Of a stretch of DNA of 64,000 bases, positions 57,251 through 64,000 are shown one piece after another; the stretch's first letter is position 1; each line of letters starts with the position of its first letter. Location of the stretch: NCBI GenBank assembly GCA_002104535.1, contig NBOG01000013.1:1-64000 (forward strand), in the 5' to 3' direction. The translations under genes and the position numbers were made by a program. Source of the DNA: Cognaticolwellia sediminilitoris. Its GTDB lineage: Bacteria; Pseudomonadota; Gammaproteobacteria; Enterobacterales; Alteromonadaceae. The notes beneath the pieces are model-generated. The model had not been told where the DNA came from. It was given only the letters and a program-made list of their open reading frames with translations, and did no database searches.

Positions 57251-58027
57251 GTGTTTATAGACTCTCATTGTCATTTAGACCGTTTAAAGCTTGAAGAATT
57301 TGACAATAATTTAGATAACGTGGTCAATGCAGCACTGGCTGAACAAGTGAATACCTTGCTTTGTGTTAGCGTTACATTAGAAGATTTTCCTGCCATGGCT
57401 GAGCAAACAGCTCATTATGAAAATGTTTGGCTAACTTGTGGCGCTCATCCTTTGAACCAGGGTGATGAAATAGATGCTGAGCAATTAGCCCTTTTAGCAA
57501 ATAATTCAAGAGTAATAGCGATTGGTGAAACAGGTCTAGATTATTTTTATGCACCAGAAACAAAACCAGTTCAATTAGATTCTTTTCGTAAGCATGTCCG
57601 TGTCGCAAATCAATTAAAAAAACCTTTAATAATTCATACTCGAGATGCCCAAGCAGATACTTTAGCTATTTTAAGAGAAGAGCAAGCTGAAAATGTTGGC
57701 GGTATTTTGCATTGTTTTACTGAAACATGGGAAATGGCAGAGCAAGCCATTGCGATGGGGTTTTATATATCTTTTTCTGGCATTGTCACGTTTAAAAATG
57801 CCAGTGCGTTAAGAGAAGTAGCGAAAAAAGTGCCAGCAGATCGTTTTTTAATTGAAACAGACTCGCCATATCTAGCACCTGTACCGCACAGAGGTAAGCA
57901 AAATCAGCCAGCCTATGTGGTAGAAGTAGCAAAACATCTTGCTAGCATTCGTGGTACATCCGTAGCTGAAATTGCAAGGCAATCAAGTGAGAACTTTCAT
58001 CGTTTGTTCCCACAAACTAAAGCATAA
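57251..58027 (+). CDS. TatD-family metal-dependent hydrolase
   Basis: A 258-residue TatD-type DNase. The start is the GTG at 57251 (FIDSHCHLDRL follows), seven bases after GGAG, rather than the upstream GTG at 57224. Metal ligands are in FIDSHCHLD, IGETGLDYFYA, IIHTRDAQ, LHCFTETWEMA and ETDSPYLAPVPHRGKQN. This is the YcfH-like member found next to holB. End of the operon. Confidence 0.94.
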   Translation: MFIDSHCHLDRLKLEEFDNNLDNVVNAALAEQVNTLLCVSVTLEDFPAMAEQTAHYENVWLTCGAHPLNQGDEIDAEQLALLANNSRVIAIGETGLDYFYAPETKPVQLDSFRKHVRVANQLKKPLIIHTRDAQADTLAILREEQAENVGGILHCFTETWEMAEQAIAMGFYISFSGIVTFKNASALREVAKKVPADRFLIETDSPYLAPVPHRGKQNQPAYVVEVAKHLASIRGTSVAEIARQSSENFHRLFPQTKA

Positions 58028-58056
58028 ATCACTTAACGCATATTCCAATTATTCAC

Positions 58057-58090
58057 AAAAAAAGGCCCGATACTGCTGCCAGTATCGGGC
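58057..58090 (-). terminator. Minus-strand rho-independent terminator with no assigned gene
   Basis: GCCCGATACTG-CTGC-CAGTATCGGGC, a perfect 11-bp stem. The flanking A7 on the left gives a T7 tail only on the minus strand. The plus-strand side reads TCAGGGG, without a T tract, so it is not a good tatD terminator. Confidence 0.7.
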
Positions 58091-58180
58091 TCAGGGGTGG
58101 CTCTGTGAAAGAACCTGCGCTAATAAACTGTCAAATTTATCAAACTTATAAATTAAGTGTATAAACATGCTTTCTGTTTA
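58057..58180 (-). ncRNA. Candidate small RNA ending at the 58057 terminator
   Basis: The terminator orientation implies a minus-strand transcript, but no minus-strand protein gene lies in the 417-base tatD-spmAB gap. The part just before the stem is C-rich and unstructured (AGAGCCACCCCTGA, minus strand), a plausible seed. The 5' end is a guess; TTGACA occurs at about 58130-58125 on the minus strand without a good -10. Confidence 0.25.
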
Positions 58181-58444
58181 TTAATTTGCTTGCGAGCACT
58201 AGGCAGATAACTTACCTATAGCGTTAAGTGTAGTGTAAGCTTTGATAAATGCAAAAAATTATCATGTAACTTTCAGTGTGTTGTTTTTTATAGATAATTT
58301 TATGATTTATTTGAAGCTTTTTTAGTTTTATTAACTGGCTGCTCACTGCTTGTCCACAGGTTGTTATGTATTTCGATACTAGGTATTAGACTGTTTCTAT
58401 GTCATGATAAATCCTATTTATTACAACTATTAAAGAGCTGAACT
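58091..58444 (+). other. Spacer upstream of the SpmAB-like gene
   Basis: 354 bases of AT-rich DNA with no protein-coding gene. It contains the candidate small RNA on the minus strand. Confidence 0.35.
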
Positions 58445-59674
58445 TTGTTAAACCGTATTTGGAGTGGATTTTTCTTTATCGCCTTTATTTCGGCAATGGT
58501 GCAATGGTTAGTCTTTGATCAAATATTGATTTTTGAAGATATTGTTAACGCCATTTTTTCTATGTCAAAGGTAACCGTAGAAATTGCGATAGGTTTAATT
58601 GGTATTCTAAGTTTTTGGCTCGGTATGATGAAAATTGCAGAGCATGCTGGCATTATTGATAAGTTAGCTGATTTTATATCGCCACTCTTTGTTCGGATTA
58701 TGCCAGAAGTTCCTAAAGGTCATCCTGCGATAAGTTCGATGACCATGAACTTATCGGCAAATTTTCTAGGGTTAGATAATGCAGCTACGCCTTTGGGGTT
58801 AAAGGCAATGCAAGATTTACAGTCGCTTAACCCAAATAAAACAACGGCGACTAATGCGCAAATTTTATTTTTAGTTTTAAATACCTCGTCGGTGACATTA
58901 TTTCCGGTGACTGTTTTTGTTTATCGTGCCCAACAAGGCGCCATCAATCCTACGGATGTTTTTGTCCCCATATTACTTGCCACCTTTGCATCAAGCCTGG
59001 CCGGTTTACTTGTTGTCGCTTTTGTCCAAAAAATAAAACTTTACCAACAAGTTGTTCTCCTCTATTTAGCTGCGGGTATTGCACTAGTCGGTAGTGTTGC
59101 GGCATATTTTTCAACGCTGAGTGCTGAACTATTAGCCCAACAGTCATCATTGTTAGGTAATTTATTAATATTTAGTACTTTGATCTGTTTTATATTTTTC
59201 GCCTTAAAACGACAAGTTAATGTTTACGACAGCTTTATTGAAGGGGCTAAACAGGGTTTTGATACCAGCATTAAAATCATTCCCTATTTGTTGGCTATGT
59301 TATGCGCCATTGGTGTATTTAGAGCCAGTGGAGCATTAGATATTTTAGTTGATGGTATCCGTCAATTGGTCTTGATTTTCAATGGTGATGCTAGGTTTGT
59401 TGATGCTTTACCGACAGCATTTATGAAACCGTTAAGTGGTTCTGGTGCGCGAGCTATGATGATTGAAACTATGAATACTCATGGTGCGGACTCTTTTGCC
59501 GGCCGCTTAGCTTCTATCGTTCAAGGTTCTACTGAAACTACTTTTTATGTACTAGCGGTCTATTTTGGCTCTGTTGGAATTCGGTATAGCCGTCATGCGC
59601 TTACCTGTGGACTTGTTGCTGATTTAGCTGGCATTACTGCAGCGATTGCAGTTTGTTATTGGTTTTTCGGCTAA
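58445..59674 (+). CDS. Nucleoside-recognition (SpmA/SpmB-like fused) membrane protein
   Basis: A 409-residue polytopic membrane protein with two Gate/nucleoside-recognition domains in tandem: SpmA-like in residues 1-190 (NLSANFLGLDNAATPLGLKA in 20 residues) and SpmB-like in residues 210-405 (PLSGSGARAMMIE and IVQGSTETTFYVLAVYFGSV). This is the fused form common in non-spore-forming Proteobacteria; transport function is suspected but unproven. The start is TTG, with AGAG upstream. It precedes the prp operon regulatory region. Confidence 0.85.
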   Translation: MLNRIWSGFFFIAFISAMVQWLVFDQILIFEDIVNAIFSMSKVTVEIAIGLIGILSFWLGMMKIAEHAGIIDKLADFISPLFVRIMPEVPKGHPAISSMTMNLSANFLGLDNAATPLGLKAMQDLQSLNPNKTTATNAQILFLVLNTSSVTLFPVTVFVYRAQQGAINPTDVFVPILLATFASSLAGLLVVAFVQKIKLYQQVVLLYLAAGIALVGSVAAYFSTLSAELLAQQSSLLGNLLIFSTLICFIFFALKRQVNVYDSFIEGAKQGFDTSIKIIPYLLAMLCAIGVFRASGALDILVDGIRQLVLIFNGDARFVDALPTAFMKPLSGSGARAMMIETMNTHGADSFAGRLASIVQGSTETTFYVLAVYFGSVGIRYSRHALTCGLVADLAGITAAIAVCYWFFG

Positions 59675-59692
59675 CAATCAAGACCACCTAAT

Positions 59693-59704
59693 ATTGTCGA
59701 CATT
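59693..59704. promoter_or_regulatory. GTCGAC operator-like site 1
   Basis: ATTGTCGACATT matches ATTGTCGACAAT at 11 of 12 positions. It lies 19 bases after the SpmAB-like stop and 264 bases before the gntR start codon. Confidence 0.5.
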
Positions 59705-59870
59705 TTTTCTTAAACATTAAAATAAGACTAGGTTTGGAACTTTAACTATTTAACTGTTGATGATTTTAATTAAAAGTCTACAATAACAGCTAATTAGCAA
59801 TCTTGTTGTTTTTAAGGTTAGGCTTTAAGTAGTGAGTTTTAATTATTTTCACGAGTAATGAATACCTCCT

Positions 59871-59882
59871 ATTGTCGACAAT
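59871..59882. promoter_or_regulatory. GTCGAC operator site 2, perfect palindrome
   Basis: ATTGTCGACAAT is a perfect 12-bp palindrome, 15 bases upstream of the proposed -35 of the gntR-prp promoter. The GntR/FadR fold binds such short palindromes. Confidence 0.65.
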
Positions 59883-59897
59883 AGTTGTTTTTCGGCA

Positions 59898-59925
59898 TTG
59901 ACTAATCTTAATATGTCGCTATCAT
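59898..59925 (+). promoter_or_regulatory. Predicted promoter of gntR-prpB-prpC-acnD
   Basis: TTGACT, 16-base spacer, TATCAT. The start would be near 59932, giving a 25-base leader. Operators 2 and 3 lie on either side. Confidence 0.55.
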
Positions 59926-59943
59926 TACGCCATTGTTTTTGAA

Positions 59944-59955
59944 TGTGTCGACAAT
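59944..59955. promoter_or_regulatory. GTCGAC operator-like site 3, at the gntR start codon
   Basis: TGTGTCGACAAT, two mismatches to the perfect site, ending one base before the ATG at 59957. Protein bound here would block transcription or translation, consistent with autorepression. Confidence 0.55.
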
Positions 59956-59956
59956 A

Positions 59957-60637
59957 ATGGCTTTAAATAACCCAACTACACAAGCAGCTGTAACAACAGC
60001 AGATAAAGTATTTGAACAAATGTTACATGCCATTGTTGATGGCACAATCAAGTCTGGCAGCAAAATAAGTGAGCCAGAACTTGCCAAAAACTATCAAATT
60101 AGCCGCTCAACTCTGCGCGAAGCTTTAAACCGTCTAGAAAAATGTCACCTTATTGAACGTAAAGCCAATGTTGGTTCTCGCGTTGTTGAATGCTCTATTG
60201 CCGGCCTTTTAGAAATTTACGTTGTTCGTGAAGCGCTTGAAGGTATGGCTTGTCGAGAAGCGGCCAACAATATGACCGATGAAGAAATTAATGAAATGAA
60301 GGCTATGCTTGCACAACATGCAAGTGCAAAAGCACTACAAGATGGCGTTTCATATTATCAAGAAGAAGGTGATTTAGATTTTCATTATAAAGTTATTCTC
60401 GGTAGTCATAATCAACAACTGATCAATATCTTATGTGGTCAACTCTATCACCTTGTGCGGATGTATCGCTGCCAATTTGGTATGAATAGCCCTCGAGCGA
60501 CTAAAGCATTTGATGAACATTCTAGAATAATCGAAGCGATAGCCGATCGTGACGGAGAATTAGCTGAAATGCTGATGAGACGTCATATTGCGGCATCACG
60601 AAAAAACATTGAAAAGAAAATTGCTCAGCAACAATAA
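59957..60637 (+). CDS. GntR/FadR-family regulator of the methylcitrate operon
   Basis: A 226-residue regulator. The winged helix is in about residues 15-80 (PELAKNYQISRSTLREALNR, 20 residues), and the FCD ligand domain in residues 85-220 with histidines in HYKVILGSHN and RRHIAASR. The start is the ATG at 59957, since the upstream TTG at 59933 would read through operator 3. No clear ribosome site precedes it. It is the first gene of the propionate operon, the place held in Alteromonadales by the regulator sometimes called PrpQ. The likely ligand is methylcitrate or a related acid. Confidence 0.88.
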   Translation: MALNNPTTQAAVTTADKVFEQMLHAIVDGTIKSGSKISEPELAKNYQISRSTLREALNRLEKCHLIERKANVGSRVVECSIAGLLEIYVVREALEGMACREAANNMTDEEINEMKAMLAQHASAKALQDGVSYYQEEGDLDFHYKVILGSHNQQLINILCGQLYHLVRMYRCQFGMNSPRATKAFDEHSRIIEAIADRDGELAEMLMRRHIAASRKNIEKKIAQQQ

Positions 60638-60685
60638 GCATTACGCTTAATAAATTCACTATAAATCACGGAAAAGGACTAAGTA

Positions 60686-61576
60686 ATGTCTACATTATTA
60701 TCACCTGGCGCAAAATTTCGCCAAGCCATAGAGAATAATAAACCACTTCAAGTTGTCGGCACTATCAACGCTTATTGCGCGATGATGGCGGAACAACTAG
60801 GTCATCAAGCTATTTATCTATCTGGTGGCGGTGTGGCTAATGCATCATATGGCTTACCTGATTTAGGTATGACGTCATTAAATGATGTCATCGCCGATGT
60901 TCAACGCATCACTAGTGCATCTAGTTTACCTTTGCTTGTTGATATTGATACCGGCTGGGGGGGGGCATTTAATATTGCTAAAACTATCCGTGATATGGAA
61001 AAAGCTGGAGCTGCAGCGGTACACATTGAAGATCAAGTAGCGCAAAAGCGTTGCGGTCATCGCCCAAATAAAGAAATTGTTACAACTGAAGAGATGGTTG
61101 ATCGTATTAAAGCAGCTGTAGACGCGCGTGTTGATAAAGATTTTTTTATCATGGCCCGTACCGATTCATTTGCTCAAGAAGGTTTAGAAGCCGCATTAGA
61201 ACGTGCTAAAGCTTATGTTGCCGCTGGTGCTGATGGTATTTTTGCTGAAGCGGTTAAAACAGAAGAGCACTACCGTGCATTTACTGAAGCGCTTGATGTT
61301 CCTGTGTTAGCTAATATTACCGAATTTGGCCAAACTGAATTATGGAATAAAGCACAATTAGGTGAGTGGGGATGTGCGATGGTACTTTACCCATTATCAG
61401 CATTTCGTGCGATGAATAAAGCGGCTGAATCTGTTTATAAAACTTTACTTGCAGATGGCGATCAAAAAGCAGAAATCGATAATATGCAAACCAGAATGGA
61501 TTTGTACGATTACCTTGGTTACCACGACTACGAGCAAAAACTTGATGTGTTGTTTTCTGAAGGCAAAAACAAATAG
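60686..61576 (+). CDS. prpB: 2-methylisocitrate lyase
   Basis: A 296-residue enzyme that splits 2-methylisocitrate to pyruvate and succinate. It is of the isocitrate lyase superfamily: KRCGHRPNK is the active-site loop; [19 protein letters not shown] and [11 protein letters not shown] fit PrpB. It follows gntR by 48 bases with GGAAAAGGA upstream of the start, then prpC. Cytoplasmic. Confidence 0.96.
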   Translation: MSTLLSPGAKFRQAIENNKPLQVVGTINAYCAMMAEQLGHQAIYLSGGGVANASYGLPDLGMTSLNDVIADVQRITSASSLPLLVDIDTGWGGAFNIAKTIRDMEKAGAAAVHIEDQVAQKRCGHRPNKEIVTTEEMVDRIKAAVDARVDKDFFIMARTDSFAQEGLEAALERAKAYVAAGADGIFAEAVKTEEHYRAFTEALDVPVLANITEFGQTELWNKAQLGEWGCAMVLYPLSAFRAMNKAAESVYKTLLADGDQKAEIDNMQTRMDLYDYLGYHDYEQKLDVLFSEGKNK

Positions 61577-61657
61577 TTATATAAAACAGCTTACATAAAA
61601 ATCAATTTACCCATTAATAACAACTGACTTTGTTGTTGAAGGAAAAAGGAAAGAATA

Positions 61658-62785
61658 ATGACAGATAAAAAATTATCAGGTGCAGGTTTACGTGGTCAAA
61701 GCGCAGGTGAAACAGCTTTGTGTACGGTAGGAAAATCAGGCTCAGGTTTAACTTATCGCGGTTATGATGTCGCTGATTTAGCAGATAACGCTACTTTTGA
61801 AGAAGTAGCATACCTTCTTTTCAATGGCGAATTGCCAAATGAAAAAGAGTTAGCAACTTATAAAGCTGAATTATTTGCCATGCGTGATTTACCAGAGGCA
61901 TTAAAAGCAGTACTTAAATTAATTCCTAAAGAAACTCATCCGATGGATGTCATGCGTACGGGGTGTTCATTTTTAGGTAACTTAGAGCCAGAGAATGACT
62001 TCTCTGAGCAACAACAAGCTGCTAATCGTTTATTATCGGCGTTTCCAGCCATTATGTGTTATTGGTATAAATTCTCTCACGAAGGTGTTGAGATTGATTG
62101 TACTTCTGATGAATCGTCATTAGGTGGGCACTTCTTAAAATTATTAAATGGTAAAAGTCCGTCAGCACAACACCAAAAAGTCATGGATGTGTCATTAATT
62201 TTGTATGCAGAGCACGAATTTAATGCCTCTACATTTACTGCGCGTGTTTGTGCATCAACATTATCTGACATGTTCTCATGTGTCACGGGTGCCATTGGCA
62301 CATTACGTGGACCACTTCATGGCGGTGCTAACGAAGCGGCGATGGACATGATTGAACAGTTTGAGTCTCCTGCAGATGCTAAAGAAAAAATGGCTGGCAT
62401 GTTAGCACGTAAAGAAAAAATAATGGGTTTTGGTCATGCGGTTTATAGCACTTCAGATCCTCGTAATGTCATTATAAAAGCTTGGTCTGAAAAGCTAGCA
62501 GCAGAAAACGGCGATACCTCGCTGTATGATATTTCAGTCGCTTGTGAAGAATTTATGTGGGACACGAAAAAATTATTTTGTAATGCTGATTTCTTCCATG
62601 CGTCAACGTACAACTATATGGGCATTCCAACGAAATTATTTACGCCTATTTTCGTTTGTTCACGCTTAACTGGTTGGGCAGCACACGTGATGGAACAGCG
62701 TCAAAATAACCGCATTATTCGTCCTTCTGCAGACTACACAGGACCTGAACCACGTAAAGTTCAACCTATTGCTGAAAGAGCATAA
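61658..62785 (+). CDS. prpC: 2-methylcitrate synthase
   Basis: A 375-residue citrate synthase family enzyme that condenses propionyl-CoA with oxaloacetate. GAGLRGQSAGETALCTVG opens the protein in the PrpC manner; LHGGANEAAMDM and GFGHAVYSTSDPR carry catalytic histidines. The short length (375) is typical for PrpC compared with GltA. It lies 81 bases after prpB and precedes acnD. Confidence 0.96.
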   Translation: MTDKKLSGAGLRGQSAGETALCTVGKSGSGLTYRGYDVADLADNATFEEVAYLLFNGELPNEKELATYKAELFAMRDLPEALKAVLKLIPKETHPMDVMRTGCSFLGNLEPENDFSEQQQAANRLLSAFPAIMCYWYKFSHEGVEIDCTSDESSLGGHFLKLLNGKSPSAQHQKVMDVSLILYAEHEFNASTFTARVCASTLSDMFSCVTGAIGTLRGPLHGGANEAAMDMIEQFESPADAKEKMAGMLARKEKIMGFGHAVYSTSDPRNVIIKAWSEKLAAENGDTSLYDISVACEEFMWDTKKLFCNADFFHASTYNYMGIPTKLFTPIFVCSRLTGWAAHVMEQRQNNRIIRPSADYTGPEPRKVQPIAERA

Positions 62786-62940
62786 GGCTGTTCAGTATCG
62801 CTAACTTCATCGGTAAATACCCGCGTCTTCAGAATAAGGCGCGTATTATCCATTTAAAGTTAAGTTAGCTGCTATTGTCTATTTAAGAAGGTGTTTTTTA
62901 AAAATGCCTTTATTTTTAACAAAATATTGTGGATTAAGTT

Positions 62941-64000
62941 ATGAACTATGATTATCGCAAGCCACTGCCGAATGCCAATATTGACTATTTCGATACCCGA
63001 TCTGCAGTTGAAGACATAAGCCCTGGTGCTTATGCAAAATTACCTTATACATCACGTGTTTTAGCTGAACAACTTGTTCGCCGTTGTGATCCTAAAACCT
63101 TAACCGATTCATTAAAGCAAATCATTGAAGGTAAGCAAGACTTAGACTTTCCTTGGTATCCCGCGCGTGTTGTAACTCACGATATATTAGGCCAAACAGC
63201 CTTAGTCGATTTAGCGGGCCTTCGTGATGCCATTGCTGCACAAGGTGGCGATCCTGCAAAGGTTAACCCTGTAGTACCAACCCAATTGATTGTTGATCAT
63301 TCACTTGCTGTTGAAGCTCCGGGTTTTGATTCACAAGCGTTTGAAAAAAACCGTGCCATTGAAGACCGTCGTAATGCTCATCGTTTTCACTTTATTGAGT
63401 GGACTAAAACTGCCTTTAAAAATGTTGATGTTATTCCTGCCGGTAACGGCATTATGCACCAAATCAATTTAGAGAAAATGTCACCAGTTATTCAAGCACG
63501 TGACGGTGTTGCCTTTCCTGATACTTGTGTCGGTACTGATAGTCATACCCCTCATATCGATGCACTAGGTGTTATTGCCATTGGTGTTGGTGGCTTAGAA
63601 GCGGAAACGGTAATGCTAGGTCGCCCATCTATGATGCGCTTGCCAGACATTATTGGCGTTAAATTAACCGGTCAACGTAAACCGGGTATTACCGCTACTG
63701 ACATTGTATTGGCTATTACTGAATTCTTACGTAATGAAAAAGTAGTCTCTAGTTACTTAGAGTTTTTTGGTGAAGGCACGAAAAATCTTACTATTGGCGA
63801 CAGAGCAACTATTTCAAATATGACACCAGAATACGGTGCATCTGCTGCCATGTTCTACATTGATGAACAAACCATTGATTATTTGAAAATTACCGGTCGT
63901 GAACCAGAGCAAGTTAAATTAGTAGAAACTTATGCTAAGCATACCGGTTTATGGGCTGATGATTTAGTGAGTGCAGAATATAAACGTGTGCTTGAATTTG
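62941..64000 (+). CDS. acnD: Fe/S-dependent 2-methylisocitrate dehydratase AcnD (partial)
   Basis: Incomplete at the right edge; the open frame runs from the ATG at 62941 to 64000 (353 codons seen). MNYDYRKPLPNANIDYFDTR starts the protein (20 residues) and DTCVGTDSHTPHIDALGVIA and GGLEAETVMLGRPS are aconitase-type segments. AcnD dehydrates 2-methylcitrate, with PrpF, which lies beyond the window if present. Full length would be about 860 residues, so the cluster-ligating cysteines are not visible. It is in frame and undamaged. Confidence 0.95.
   Translation, partial: MNYDYRKPLPNANIDYFDTRSAVEDISPGAYAKLPYTSRVLAEQLVRRCDPKTLTDSLKQIIEGKQDLDFPWYPARVVTHDILGQTALVDLAGLRDAIAAQGGDPAKVNPVVPTQLIVDHSLAVEAPGFDSQAFEKNRAIEDRRNAHRFHFIEWTKTAFKNVDVIPAGNGIMHQINLEKMSPVIQARDGVAFPDTCVGTDSHTPHIDALGVIAIGVGGLEAETVMLGRPSMMRLPDIIGVKLTGQRKPGITATDIVLAITEFLRNEKVVSSYLEFFGEGTKNLTIGDRATISNMTPEYGASAAMFYIDEQTIDYLKITGREPEQVKLVETYAKHTGLWADDLVSAEYKRVLEF

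Noticed and set aside
58065-58090. Hairpin as terminator of tatD
   Set aside because: The T tract is on the minus-strand side only; on the plus strand it is followed by TCAGGGG.

Overview
The window looks like a chromosomal segment of a marine gammaproteobacterium of the Alteromonadales, most likely Colwelliaceae (Colwellia/Thalassotalea type). This rests on the low G+C, the many AT-rich spacers, and the gene orders (rne/rluC/yceD-rpmF-plsX-fab-pabC-mltG-tmk-holB-pilZ-tatD; GntR-prpB-prpC-acnD). The genus is an inference; no rRNA or tRNA gene is present. There is no prophage, IS transposase or CRISPR array. The only mobile-looking DNA is a small palindromic repeat family, one copy at the left end and two in tandem at about 46.7-47.2 kb.

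Layout. 0.3-3.6 kb (minus): rimK, an AstE-like deacylase, a RimB-type retropepsin-like protein and an MscS channel, divergent from a LysR gene with two strong dyads between them. 4.8-5.8 kb: a GAF-GGDEF diguanylate cyclase. 5.9-9.1 kb: a LysR regulator divergent from the formaldehyde-detoxification pair frmA-frmB. 9.6-13.0 kb: a large secreted M36-type metallopeptidase. 13.2-13.6 kb: a DUF1428 protein. 13.95-27.4 kb: purine catabolism, puuE-allE, then (after two unrecognised genes) xdhA-xdhB-xdhC-uraD-uraH-allA-guaD-puuD and a TetR regulator. Together these take guanine to xanthine, urate, allantoin and allantoate, and ureidoglycine to glyoxylate and urea. The allantoate-to-ureidoglycine enzyme is not in the window.

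27.5-41.5 kb is mixed housekeeping and small genes: an AlkD-like protein, a DHH phosphoesterase, gsk, a cation diffusion facilitator with an altered metal motif, a small Rieske protein, a PqiA-like protein, DUF1835, yfbR, alaA, an LRAT-type protein, proS and a HemD-like protein. 41.9-46.6 kb: rne divergent from rluC. 47.2-58.0 kb: maf (minus), then yceD-rpmF-plsX-fabD-fabG-acpP-fabF-pabC-mltG-tmk-holB-pilZ-tatD. This is the classic cluster, but fabH is absent from its usual place between plsX and fabD. 58.4-59.7 kb: an SpmA/SpmB-type fused membrane protein. 59.9 kb to the right edge: the 2-methylcitrate (propionate) operon gntR-prpB-prpC-acnD, with three GTCGAC-centred palindromes upstream; acnD is cut by the window end.

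Most of the window is ordinary core genome. The observations most worth a second look are the GTCGAC operator array, the dyads beside rimK and xdhA, a probable minus-strand transcript ending at 58057, the missing fabH and allantoate hydrolase steps, the CDF transporter with HxxxH in place of HxxxD, and the palindromic repeat family.
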